Below are positions 8,109-15,606 of a stretch of 26,267 bases of DNA, one piece after another. Origin of the DNA: Patescibacteria group bacterium UBA918 (GTDB lineage: Bacteria > Patescibacteriota > Minisyncoccia > Phycocordibacterales > UBA918). Location: contig DBEA01000018.1 in assembly GCA_002293845.1 (NCBI GenBank), forward strand, positions 46,026 through 72,292, read 5' to 3'. A model generated the notes under the pieces. The model saw only the letters and a program-made list of their open reading frames with translations. It searched no databases and was not told the DNA's origin. Numbering within the stretch: the stretch's first letter is position 1; each line of letters begins with the position of its first letter. The translations under genes and the position numbers were made by a program.

Positions 8109-8185
8109 TGGTCGGAGCGGCGGGATTTGAACCCGCGACCCCCAGGCCCCGAACCCAGTGCGCTACCAGACTGCGCTACGCTCCG
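8109..8185 (-). tRNA. tRNA-Pro (anticodon CGG)
   Basis: Full cloverleaf on the minus strand: acceptor CGGAGCG/CGCTCCG, D arm GCGC...GCGC, anticodon stem CTGGG/CCTGG around TTCGGGG (anticodon CGG), T arm GCGGG-TTCAAAT-CCCGC, discriminator A and encoded CCA (8109-8111). It decodes CCG. It lies between 23S and 5S. Confidence 0.95.
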
Positions 8186-8195
8186 ACCTTTTCGA

Positions 8196-8270
8196 TGGTG
8201 CTGACGGCTGGATTCGAACCAGCGACAGGCGGATTTTCAATCCGCTGCTCTACCACTGAGCTACATCAGC
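8196..8270 (-). tRNA. tRNA-Phe (anticodon GAA)
   Basis: Full cloverleaf on the minus strand: acceptor GCTGATG/CGTCAGC, D arm GCTC-AGTGGTA-GAGC, anticodon stem GCGGA/TCCGC around TTGAAAA (anticodon GAA), T arm GCTGG/CCAGC, discriminator A and encoded CCA (8196-8198). It is separated from tRNA-Pro by 10 nt and processed from the same transcript. Confidence 0.96.
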
Positions 8271-8488
8271 CCACCGAAACTGAATTTACGGAGCAAGCGG
8301 CGTGTTCGCCTTGCCTGCTCCCGGTCCCCTCTGGACCGATTCAGAATATCCAAGCTTGTCCCGTACCAAGACTAGTGTCTTTGGTACGGGATACATATCT
8401 TCTTCAGGTTCAAACACTTCACTCAACCCCAGTAGTAGAGACTGGCGTCTCACTACGGGGTAAAAATCGTACAAGCATTGTTGCTACT

Positions 8489-8612
8489 CCTCGGCGAAAA
8501 ATTGACAGCAGTTGTGCTGGTTGGAGGAAAAGTTGCGCCGGAGCCTTACTAAGCGTAAGGTGACAAGCGACTTTTCCGAAACCAGTGCAAATGCGACAAT
8601 TTTTCGCCGAGG
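8489..8612 (-). repeat. 124-nt long hairpin next to the 23S 3' end
   Basis: Outer arms 8489-8504 and 8597-8612 are a perfect 16-bp inverted repeat (CCTCGGCGAAAAATTG); inside are further pairings, GGAAAAGTTGC with GCGACTTTTCC and CCTTAC with GTAAGG. It lies 17 nt from the 23S 3' end in the spacer before tRNA-Phe and may be an RNase III processing stalk. The rest of the spacer (8271-8488) holds another hairpin at about 8363-8395 (TCCCGTACCAA.../...TTGGTACGGGA) and no gene. Confidence 0.7.
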
Positions 8613-8746
8613 TGCGGCGTACAAGATTCCTTGCAGGAAATACGTCCTATTAGTACTTCTCGGCTCAACGTGTTACCACGCTTACACCTAAAGCCTATCA
8701 ACCTGATCATCTCTCAGGGGACTTAATGATACCTAATCTTAGAGTT

Positions 8747-8779
<33 letters not shown>

Positions 8780-8921
8780 ATTCCCAACATAGCTACTCGG
8801 CAGTGCCACTGGCGTGACAGCCGACAGACCAGAGGTCAGTTCATCCCGGTCCTCTCGTACTAGGGACAAATCTCTTCAAGTATCGACGCCTGCAGTAGAT
8901 AGGAGACCAACCTGTCTCACG

Positions 8922-9267
8922 CAAATGTAGCACTCAGTACACAGTACTTAGCACACCGCCATTACTGGCGGGATCGGACTGTAGCTTAGCCCGTCCGTTA
9001 GGATTAGGGCTTCCGATATTCAGTCTCTACAAGTGCACGAACGAACTTCATCCAGTTTCGTTCTGCTTCTCTCGGTATCGTCCGTCCTAGACACTTCCGT
9101 GTCGGATTGGGATTTTACCGATTTCAATCGGACGTTACCACGCATGTTCCCATGCATGACCGCCGTGAGAGTTGGTTTCTTGATCTAATTCATGGACGAA
9201 AAGTTTCAAACGTTTCCTTCGAAGGGGTTTAGACTGTCCAGCCGCCGATCTTCCGATCGGTTTCTGA
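8922..9267 (-). other. Group I intron, ORF-less, at E. coli 23S position 2593
   Basis: The flanking exons read TTTAGACCGT and CGTGAGACAGGTTGG, matching E. coli around U2593/C2594. The 5' exon ends in U and the intron ends in G, as expected for group I. Core elements are visible: an R-like GTAGAGACTGAATATCGG and an S-like AAGCTACAGTCC whose GACTG/CAGTC can form P7, then a CCGCC...GGCGG hairpin suiting P9. A GCGG near the 5' end could pair with exon CCGU, giving the U.G splice pair. A stretch at 9225-9237 is nearly complementary to the 5' exon. 346 nt, no ORF. Excision is inferred, not shown. Confidence 0.82.
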
Positions 9268-9327
9268 ACGGTCTAAACCCAGCTCGCGTATCTTTTTAAT
9301 TGGCGAACAGCCAAACCCTTGGGACCT

Positions 9328-10134
9328 CATTTGCTGTTAACTATGCGTTCCCGCATAGATCAGACTATTCCATCGCCATGTCCATGCTGTCACCAGCATG
9401 ACTTTAGGCGCAAGCCGTGTGATACTCCGTCCGCGTTAGCGGATTAGGACATATCTCATGACGTTCCCAACGAACGTCAATCAGTCGTTAGAGGAGATGT
9501 GTTCTTGGATCATTGAAACATGATTCTTTCGTCGGTTATTGGACCGAACGTTGAACCGAGACAATGCATCTGCAAATATAGCCACTTTGAGCAGATCTTT
9601 TTCTCTAACAATTTCAGTTTCGAGAATTTTGACCGCCAAAAGCATTTGCCGTCGTTTCGCTCTAGAGTACGCAGCCAATCTTTTAAGGATCATTAGCAGT
9701 GATTTTTGATCACGCAGTATCCAATCAAAGGTTGTGCGATTTTGCCGTACATTGCCACAGCCGAGAAGTTTTGTAAGAAAGAGCACGTCTTTCTTACGCT
9801 TCTGTGTGACTTTGAGTACGACACGTACTCTGAAACGAAATTTCTTCTCGCTGTGCGGTTCGATATGCGCCATTACAGCGCCATCGCCGTCAACGAGACC
9901 GGCCACATAGGCCAGATCCACTTCAGAACACATCTTTCCTACGGAATTAGCTCTCATATTCCCAGTCTATCCCAGACCTGGGACCTCCGAAACCTGTGGA
10001 GGTGTATATGAGTCAGCCTTCTCCGTTTTGAGCTTGTTTCCCATCACGCGCCGGGTAGACGCATTGTGATGGCCGTCGCGCATGAAGCGCGACATAACCC
10101 TACCGTTTCCGATAGGGAGAGCAGATATTGGTTT
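9328..10134 (-). other. Endonuclease-encoding intron (probably group I) near E. coli 23S position 2533
   Basis: The exon GGGGCTGGAGC is followed by 807 nt before AGGTCCCAAGGGTTTGG resumes; in E. coli these are contiguous around 2528-2545. The junction is uncertain by one A. The intron ends in G. Candidate group I pairings: GCTCTC near the 5' end with GAGAGC at the ORF start (P3), AGACT before the ORF with AGTCT after it (P7), a CATGCTG/CAGCATG hairpin (P8 side) and CTATGC/GCATAG (P9). This places the ORF in the P8 region. The last exon base appears to be C, not the usual U, which makes the class less certain than for the 2593 and 1931 introns. Confidence 0.8.
9481..9957 (-). CDS. I-CreI-type LAGLIDADG homing endonuclease
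   Basis: Single-motif LAGLIDADG enzymes act as homodimers that cut a roughly 22-bp site in intronless alleles and drive intron spread. The 158-residue protein matches I-CreI (163 aa) in layout: YVAGLVDGDGAV (residues 17-28), then IEPHSEKKFRF, VLKVTQKRKK, LGCGNVRQNRTTFDWILRDQ, YSRAKRRQMLLAVKILE. By alignment from memory the I-CreI catalytic residues Asp20, Gln47 and Lys98 correspond to Asp25, Gln52 and Lys101, all kept. The first ATG overlaps a candidate intron helix; a second ATG at 9931-9933 follows AGGAAAG closely and would also keep all motifs. The gene lies within the position-2533 intron, so expression depends on the rRNA transcript. Probably an active enzyme. Confidence 0.9.
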   Translation of the reverse strand: MRANSVGKMCSEVDLAYVAGLVDGDGAVMAHIEPHSEKKFRFRVRVVLKVTQKRKKDVLFLTKLLGCGNVRQNRTTFDWILRDQKSLLMILKRLAAYSRAKRRQMLLAVKILETEIVREKDLLKVAIFADALSRFNVRSNNRRKNHVSMIQEHISSND

Positions 10135-10734
10135 GCTCCAGCCCCAGGATAAGATGAGCCGACATCGAGGTGCCGAACCGTGCCGTCGCTATGGACGCTT
10201 GGGCACGACTAGCCTGTTATCCCCAGGGTAACTTTTATCGGGTAATCTCCGGCGGCATCTAACGCCCACCATCGGTTCACTATGCTCCACTTTCGTGTCT
10301 GTTCGGCATCTACGCCTTACAGTCAAGCCAACTTTTGCCATTGCACTATCGGCACGGTTTCCATTCGCGCCTAGTTGACCTTGAGACCCCTCCGTTACAT
10401 TTTGGGAGGGTAGCGCCCCACTAAAACTGCCTGCCACTCACTGTCCCCGACGCGTTTGTCGCGCCGGGTTAGAAACTGCCCAATTTAAGATAGGTATTTC
10501 ACTGACGACTCCACGGTACCCGAAAGCCCGCTTCAAAGTCTCCCTACTATGCTACGCATAAATCAAACAGCCCCAATAAGAAGCTACAGTAAAGCTCCTG
10601 GGGTCTTTTCGTCTATCTGCAGGTAGGCTGCATCTTCACAGCCATTGTATTTTCACCGAGCAGGTCCTTGAGACAGTTTCCCAGTCGTTACGCCATTCGT
10701 GCACGTCGGAACTTACCCGACAAGGAATTGCGCT

Positions 10735-10956
10735 CTATAATTCCTTCTTTTATGCGCGAGCCCGTTGCTCGCGCGTACACAATAGGACTCTATCTTCACC
10801 CTCTATTTCTAGGTGGGGTGTGCAACATTTGGTCTCTTGTTGGTTGCATTTGGAAATACTAATGATTACTCACTAGTAAGGTAACTATGGCTCGGGCTGT
10901 TTAACTCTACAATCGTCCTAATCCGTAGAGCAAACTTCCCGAAGGAAATGTGCTCT
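10735..10956 (-). other. Small ORF-less group I intron at E. coli 23S position 1931
   Basis: Exons CTAAGGT and AGCGCAATTCC are contiguous in E. coli (U1931/A1932). The 222-nt insertion follows a U and ends in G. It contains AAGATAGAGTCC (10785-10796), a very good match to the conserved S element of group I introns, followed by a strong hairpin GCGCGAGC/GCTCGCGC (10754-10774) in the place of P9. The site is known from established literature to host group I introns in other bacteria, such as Thermotoga. No ORF. Confidence 0.85.
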
Positions 10957-11147
10957 ACCTTAGAACGATTATAGTTATCGCTGACATTGACGGGGGCTTA
11001 CACAGCCCAGCATAGCATCCGAAGACACTACACCATCCGTGCTTAACCTTCCCGCATTGGTCAGGCGTCACCCTCTATACATGGACTTACGTCTTCGCAG
11101 AGAGCTGTGTTTTTGTTAAACAGTCGCCAGGAAATCTTTCGCTGCGG

Positions 11148-11312
11148 CCCTGCACATCACGCTACGCATGATGCGAAGTTTATAGTTTTTAGTTGTCAGT
11201 TTTTGGTGACACGCGAAGCGTGTCTGACGAAAATCGCTTCGCGATTTTCGTCCCTATAAACTGACAACTTATTACTAACCACTCCACATCACATGCAATG
11301 TGATGTGCAGGG
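11148..11312 (-). repeat. Palindromic insert in 23S helix 63 region
   Basis: Between GGCCTGCC and GGCCGCAGCG, where E. coli has helix 63. Outer arms CCCTGCACATCAC (11148-11160) and its reverse complement (11300-11312) are perfect; each end also carries a small self-hairpin (…CATCATGCG and CACATTGCATGTG on the minus strand). The core has AGTTGTCAGTTT (11191-11202) pairing with 11258-11269 and enclosing two hairpins (11208-11224 and 11227-11251). It shares its outer stem with the insert at 13114-13276 but has a different core. Confidence 0.8.
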
Positions 11313-11839
11313 CAGGCCTTATCCCGAAGTTACGGCCGCTTTTTTGCCGAGTTCCTTAAGGACCCCTCACTCGTTCGCCTTGGTCTTCTCGACCTTACCA
11401 CCTGTGTCGGTTTGCGGTACGGAACCGCTATGTTTAACCCAAACGAAGTTTTTCTCGGAAGCGTGCTCCTTAAATTTCTTTGGCCGTAGCCGCAGATTCA
11501 GACTCTACTCGGGTTTGTGCTGCCCGGATTTACCTAAGCAACGCCCTCATAGCTCCAGCACCAATCCAATAAGATGCTTTAAGTACAACCCTCCGTCCCT
11601 CCATAGGAACATAGTGGTGTGCAGGAATATTAACCTGCTATCCATCGCCTCCGGCATTCGCCATCGGCTTAGGACCGACTAACCCTTCGCTGATCACCAT
11701 CGCGAAGGAAACCTCGGTATTTCGGCGGACGGGGTTCTCACCCGTCTTGCGGTTACTTGTGCCGGCATTCTCACTTCGCATCGCTCCAGGTAGGGTCTCC
11801 CCCACCATTCATCGCAGATACGAACGCTCTCCTACCACT

Positions 11840-12183
11840 CGTACACTTCACAGAGGACCCGAACGTGAGGCCGGAGCCTCTCATTTCAGGTTTATTTGCT
11901 CAGGTGACCAGTCAACAACGGTCGTTTCCACCCTTTCCAGGCGATAAAACTCTATAGTTGCCAGCAAACCCGGTTCTTTGAGAAGACGAATTCTTCGCAA
12001 ATGCTCTTGCCACTTTTTACATGCAATAGCTTTTGCTTCTTCGTCATCTTTTGCTTCAAACGAAGGTACGAAATCGTAATCATTAGACTCCTTGACGGGA
12101 ATTCTCCCGTCATAGGCTGTCAATGTGTATCTGATTTTGTATCGCATCATTTCCCTCTCTCTATTTCCTCTGTGAAGTGTACG
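11840..12183 (-). other. ORF-bearing intervening sequence in 23S helix 45
   Basis: Helix 45 (after AACTGCGG, before GGTAGGAGAGC; E. coli about 1160-1185) is enlarged from about 24 nt to more than 340. The base is a perfect 17-bp stem, CGTACACTTCACAGAGG on the minus strand (12167-12183 with 11840-11856). Helix 45 is one of the two classic sites for intervening sequences that RNase III removes, leaving fragmented 23S. No group I motifs or splice-site pattern are seen, so excision without ligation is the likely fate. Confidence 0.82.
11881..12150 (-). CDS. Small protein encoded within the helix-45 intervening sequence, unknown function
   Basis: An 89-codon frame with tandem ATGs (12148-12150 and 12145-12147) preceded by AGAGAGGGAA, one of the better Shine-Dalgarno sequences in the window, spaced best for the second ATG. 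The protein begins with a strand-like RYKIRYTLTAY, has an acidic-to-basic amphipathic helix (about 33-58: AKDDEEAKAIACKKWQEHLRRIRLL) and ends with strand-like ATIEFYRLERVETTVVDW. I do not recognise a family. It lacks LAGLIDADG, HNH and GIY-YIG motifs and does not resemble the all-helical S23-type protein often encoded by such intervening sequences. The good ribosome site and the coding-like composition argue that it is real. Confidence 0.65.
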   Translation of the reverse strand: MMRYKIRYTLTAYDGRIPVKESNDYDFVPSFEAKDDEEAKAIACKKWQEHLRRIRLLKEPGLLATIEFYRLERVETTVVDWSPEQINLK

Positions 12184-12267
12184 AATCCGCAGTTTCGGTA
12201 ATATGCTTGAGCCCCGATCATCTTCGGCGCAAGGACTCTCGACCAGTGAGCTGTTACGCTTTCTTTA

Positions 12268-12302
<35 letters not shown>

Positions 12303-12862
12303 TAGAGAATCCTCACCTCCTCCAGATGCACTGAGCATATATTTAGGGACCTTAACTGGCGATCTGGGCTGTTCCCCTTTTGACCAATGGAGCTTCTCCC
12401 CCATAGTCTAACTGCCGAGCTATAACCATTGGTATTCGGAGTTTGATAGAGACAACGAGCTTTCGCCCTGTTTGTCTCTTCCAGTGCTCTACCCCCAATG
12501 GGACCACTCGACGCCAACCCAAAAGCTGTTTCGGAGAGAACCAGCTATTACGGAAATCGATTAGCTTTTCACTCCTTACCACAAGTCATCCGATGGTTTT
12601 GTACGGCCAACCGGTTCGGGCCTCCACGAGGTATTACCCTCGCTTCACCCTGCTCATGGCAAGCTCTTCCCGCTTCGGGTCGTATATGTACGCTATATTC
12701 GCGCTATTCACGCTCGCTTTCACTGTGCCTCCGTGGGGTTGCCACTTAGACAAAGCATACATATACACTCGCCGGCTCATTCTTCAATAGGCACGCCGCA
12801 ACCCCTAAAGGCCGCGACTCCTTGTAAGTGTATGGTTTCAGATCTATTTCACTCCCCTCTCC

Positions 12863-12908
<46 letters not shown>

Positions 12909-13113
12909 TTTACAAATATTTAGCCTTACCGGTTAGTGCCGGCAGATTCATCCGAGCTATTCATGTCTCGAATTACTCAGGAACAAGATCAACGAAGACG
13001 TATGCATTTCAAATACGGGACCATTACCCTCTAGGGTCGAGCTTCCCAGCTCGTTCTTCTATACATACATTTGGTAACTTCGCTCAACTAAATGAGGATC
13101 TTGCCCTACAACC

Positions 13114-13276
13114 CCGTGCACATCACGCAAAGCATGATGTGAATTTACAATTTTTAATTCTCAATTTTCATTCAATGCTCAAATTTTCAATGTTTAAAAA
13201 TTGAAACATTGGAAATTGATTGGAAATTGGAAATTGTTACTTGAAAATTTCATCACACACTGTGTGATGTGCACGG
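13114..13276 (-). repeat. Palindromic AT-rich insert in 23S domain I
   Basis: Sits between AGCCCAAACC and GGGGTTGTAGGGC. Outer arms GTGCACATCAC (13116-13126) and its reverse complement (13264-13274) are perfect, and each end has its own hairpin. The core of about 110 nt is AT-rich and made of CAATTTCCAAT-like and ATTGAAAATT-like units that fold back on themselves. From general knowledge, foldback repeats of this style are scattered through many CPR genomes. The outer stem and the 3' hairpin almost match those of the insert at 11148-11312. Confidence 0.8.
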
Positions 13277-13286
13277 TTTGGGCTAC

Positions 13287-13318
<32 letters not shown>

Positions 13319-13383
13319 CAAGAACCTTCTTCCTGATCACAATGGCGCGACCCGAAGGTCGCAATGATCAGAAAGAAAGTTCT
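13319..13383 (-). other. Hairpin expansion in 23S domain I
   Basis: About 65 nt not present in E. coli between GAAAAGAAAGCAA and GATTCCCTGAGTAGC. It folds as one long imperfect hairpin around a GGTCGC-type stem with a TTCG tetraloop. It could be an expanded helix or a third small insert. Confidence 0.6.
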
Positions 13384-13602
13384 GTATATTGCTTTCTTTT
13401 CCTCTAGGTACTGAGATGTTTCACTTCCCTAGGTGTGCTCTCGCATACGCAAGTTTCCGACGTAATCGGAAGGGTTTCCCCATTCGGAAATCTCCGGATC
13501 GAAGGTCGATTGTCACCTCCCCGAAGCATATCGCAGACATTCCGCGTCCTTCATCGCTTTGTAAAGCCAAGGCATCCACCATACACCCTTACATTCCTGC
13601 AA

Positions 13603-14149
13603 GGAATGCTGTACACCGCTGTACGATTTCGTATCGTGAACTTCGTTGAGGAGCGGTTCGTTTCAGAAGAAACGAACCGCTCAAACTCCTCCGCTGAGTA
13701 GCCGAAGCTTTCGCCGTATCCAGATCTCGAGACTCTGGAGCCTGACGCTTATCCGAAAAGGGACTCAGCTTTGGGGAACCACACGGCTACGTGTGGTTCG
13801 GTTCAAGGAACGTTTGAGGTTACCCTCAACGAAGTTCACGATACTTTGAGTGTCGTGCGCGCACTTACGCGCGCACTGTGTGTTTGTTTGTCTGCCGGGG
13901 ACGAAAAGACCTCCTTGCGGATTTCTTTAACCCGACAGACATACCTGCCGAGCAAATCTGGCAAAGCCAAATTCGCTCGCGCCCACCGGTTGTCGAGACC
14001 GATGGGACTTAAGAAGATATGCAGTTGTCAAAGCAACTTTATCTCCGTGTTCGAGCCTAAAAAAACCGCGTTGCCGCGGCGCAAAATCGCAAATGCGATT
14101 CGTTGCCGCTTACGATTTAAAAGACTTAAACATAGATAATGAGCGATAT
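13603..14149 (-). other. Leader of the 23S transcript
   Basis: About 550 nt of transcribed leader without a gene. Visible elements: a 14-bp hairpin (arms 13651-13664 and 13669-13682, GAGCGGTTCGTTTC), a hairpin GAACCACAC/GTGTGGTTC at about 13778-13801, the stem GTGCGCGC/GCGCGCAC at about 13857-13880, a boxA-like element at 14016-14037, and the 5' strand of the 23S processing stem. It resembles a 16S-23S spacer that has lost its 16S. Confidence 0.6.
14016..14037 (-). promoter_or_regulatory. boxA-like antitermination element of the 23S leader
   Basis: GTTGCTTTGACAACTG followed by CATATC on the minus strand, similar to the rrn boxA of Firmicutes (TGTTCTTTGAAAACT). BoxA RNA binds NusB/S10 and stops premature termination on rRNA. 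A near-identical copy is in the leader of the surface-layer gene (24286-24306). Confidence 0.55.
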
Positions 14150-14175
14150 ACTATACTATCTGAAAATAAAGTCAA
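14145..14175 (-). promoter_or_regulatory. Promoter of the 23S-tRNA-5S operon
   Basis: TTGACT (-35; 14170-14175) with TATAGTATATC downstream (14145-14155). Spacing is 14 nt to TATAGT or 19 nt to TATATC, so which hexamer serves as the -10 is unsure. Confidence 0.5.
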
Positions 14176-14206
14176 CTGCCCTCTCTGGATATGATCGCCC
14201 GGGCAG

Positions 14207-14243
14207 GGAAAGCCCCGAAAAGCGTAGCTTTTCGGGGCTTTCC
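14207..14243 (-). terminator. Terminator of the wHTH/nucleotidyltransferase-like gene
   Basis: A perfect 17-bp hairpin (GGAAAGCCCCGAAAAGC with a 3-nt loop), 22 nt past the stop codon, lying between this gene and the rRNA promoter. The descending arm supplies a TTTTC...TTTCC tail on the minus strand. Confidence 0.75.
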
Positions 14244-14265
14244 TGTCGGCCTCAGAACCTGCCGG

Positions 14266-14886
14266 TCACCTCTTGATCTCGTCGCGAATACCGATCTTAT
14301 CGACTACGATCTGATGCTTATAGTCAAAGACGTCTCGCGTCAACTTGTCGTACATGCCCACACGATAACGCAACTCTTCCGATTCGAAAGCGGCGTACCG
14401 GATCTCGATACCAAGTTCGGCTTCGAGCGAACGAATGGCGTTTTCGACTTTCGTCTGCGAGATCTTTTTCATGGCGATCAAAACGTCGAGCCGGTGTTCG
14501 AACTCTCGCAAGAACACGCCGGCGATGCAGACGAAGTCCAAAGGGCCCGCCTTGCGCAAATGCTTGAGCAGGGTCTTGCCGTTTATCGGCGCGGTCTCGA
14601 AGAGAAAGGTCTGCAAGGCTTGGAGTTCGGCAAAATCTTTGTTCACGGCATACGCCTGAACGCGAGACCGCTTCGAGCGGCCTTCGAGTTGGACGTAGAC
14701 CTGCTTGCTCCTGATGATGTCGGCGCGTTCGAGCGCGTTGATCTCGGTCCTAGCGGTGCGCCTGACCAACTTGGCGCGGCGACTGATGTCGTCGAACGTG
14801 AACTCCTTGGACGGGTTAAAAAGAAAAAAGCGAAGCAATTTCACTCGAGCCGGACTACCGAACAGAATGGAAAGCGGATCAGCCAT
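14266..14886 (-). CDS. Winged-helix protein with nucleotidyltransferase-like C-terminal domain
   Basis: The 206-residue protein begins with MADPLSILFGSPARVKLLRFF and a winged helix (about 8-65: FTFDDISRRAKLVRRTARTEINALERADIIR, then a basic wing QLEGRSKRSRVQAY). The C-terminal half (about 80-206) has the outline of a minimal nucleotidyltransferase domain (GPLDFVCIAGVFLREFEHRLDVLIAMKKI), but the usual GSxxxGxxxxxSDxD metal site is not seen, so it is probably non-catalytic and may sense a ligand or hold a partner. From general knowledge, such fusions are common in Parcubacteria, where they are annotated as transcriptional regulators. TATAAT 11 nt before the ATG indicates its own short-leader promoter. 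Targets unknown. Confidence 0.75.
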   Translation of the reverse strand: MADPLSILFGSPARVKLLRFFLFNPSKEFTFDDISRRAKLVRRTARTEINALERADIIRSKQVYVQLEGRSKRSRVQAYAVNKDFAELQALQTFLFETAPINGKTLLKHLRKAGPLDFVCIAGVFLREFEHRLDVLIAMKKISQTKVENAIRSLEAELGIEIRYAAFESEELRYRVGMYDKLTRDVFDYKHQIVVDKIGIRDEIKR

Positions 14887-14897
14887 ACGCGCGTGGG

Positions 14898-14903
14898 ATT
14901 ATA
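14898..14903 (-). promoter_or_regulatory. -10 box (TGCTATAAT) of the wHTH gene
   Basis: A consensus TATAAT with an extended TGC on the minus strand, 11 nt before the ATG. It begins 11 nt after the terminator hairpin at 14915-14931. Confidence 0.65.
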
Positions 14904-14905
14904 GC

Positions 14906-14940
14906 ACAAAAACTGCGGGCCTTCGGCCCGCGGTTTTTGT
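14906..14940 (-). terminator. Terminator-like hairpin upstream of the wHTH gene
   Basis: GCGGGCC/GGCCCGC stem with flanking ACAAAAAC and GTTTTTGT that also pair, followed on the minus strand by TTTTTGT. It would insulate the wHTH promoter from the rplJL transcript and could work in both directions. The 180 nt beyond it (14941-15120) show only a GGAGCGGC/GCCGCTCC stem (15053-15076) and no gene. Confidence 0.7.
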
Positions 14941-15120
14941 CGTGATCTCTAAGTGAAAGTTACTTAAGAGTTACCTTCCCACGAATCACTAAGTACATTT
15001 GTTCGCCATGCTCCAAATCTACTAAGTGTTCGCGGGCCCGGCTCGCTGGTTCGGAGCGGCGGGCTAAAGCCGCTCCTCACATCGCTGCGCCCCTAAAGTA
15101 ACTTTGAAAGTTTCTTGCCA

Positions 15121-15152
15121 AAACAAAAACGCCCGTTAGGGCGTTTTTGTTT
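15121..15152 (-). terminator. Terminator of rplJL, nested in a larger inverted repeat
   Basis: A 14-bp hairpin AAACAAAAACGCCC/GGGCGTTTTTGTTT just past the rplL stop; the T-tract works on the minus strand and on the plus. It sits inside a wider inverted repeat (15093-15116 with 15160-15186) whose right arm is the 3' end of rplL. Confidence 0.85.
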
Positions 15153-15166
15153 ATGGACTAAGAAAC

Positions 15167-15586
15167 TTATTTCAAAGTTACTTTAGCTCCGGCTTCTTCA
15201 AGTTTAACCTTGAGAGCCTCGGCGTCCTCCTTCTTCATACCCTCTTTGACGACGCTAGGAGCGGCGTCCACCATGTCCTTGGCCTCCTTGAGACCGAGGT
15301 TTAGAACTTCCTTGACCACCTTGATGACGGCGATCTTCTGAGCACCAGCATCAGTAAGCTCGACAGTGAAGTCGGTCTTCTCCTCAGCAGCGGCGGCGGC
15401 CGGACCGGCGACGGCAACGGCCTGTGCCGACACGCCAAAGTGCTTCTCGAGCACCTTCACCAAAGCGTGAAGCTCAAGAACGCTCATCTTCTCTACCTTC
15501 TCTACGAGTTCTTTGAACTCTGCAGGAACCTCGGCCTTTACCTCTTCGGTGGTAGTGGTCTCCTCTACCTTATTTTCTTCAGACAT
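15167..15586 (-). CDS. rplL: Ribosomal protein bL12 (L7/L12)
   Basis: bL12 forms the flexible stalk of the large subunit that recruits translation GTPases. The 139-residue protein has an acidic Glu/Thr-rich extension (MSEENKVEETTTTEEVKAE), an N-terminal dimerisation helix pair (about 20-55: LVEKVEKMSVLELHALVKVLEKHFGV), an Ala-rich hinge (AVAVAGPAAAAAEEK) and the C-terminal domain KTDFTVELTDAGAQKIAVIKVVKEVLNLGLKEAKDMVDAAP. The N-terminal extension makes it longer than the usual 120-125 residues. It follows rplJ after 20 nt in the standard L10-L12 operon, whose leader probably gives feedback control. Confidence 0.97.
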   Translation of the reverse strand: MSEENKVEETTTTEEVKAEVPAEFKELVEKVEKMSVLELHALVKVLEKHFGVSAQAVAVAGPAAAAAEEKTDFTVELTDAGAQKIAVIKVVKEVLNLGLKEAKDMVDAAPSVVKEGMKKEDAEALKVKLEEAGAKVTLK

Positions 15587-15606
15587 AATAATTGATTTAA
15601 ATTAAT

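Noticed and set aside
8108..8563. A plus-strand open frame of about 150 codons starting MVGAAGFEPATPRPR
   Set aside because: It is the antisense reading of two tRNA genes; GAAGFEPAT-type peptides are a known artefact of translated tRNA T arms.
9328..10134. Group II intron as an alternative for the endonuclease intron
   Set aside because: No domain V-like hairpin, no GUGYG start and no reverse transcriptase; the LAGLIDADG ORF and 3' terminal G fit group I better.
14191..14904. A 237-codon plus-strand open frame
   Set aside because: Antisense to the wHTH gene and crossing its terminator and promoter; no recognisable motifs.
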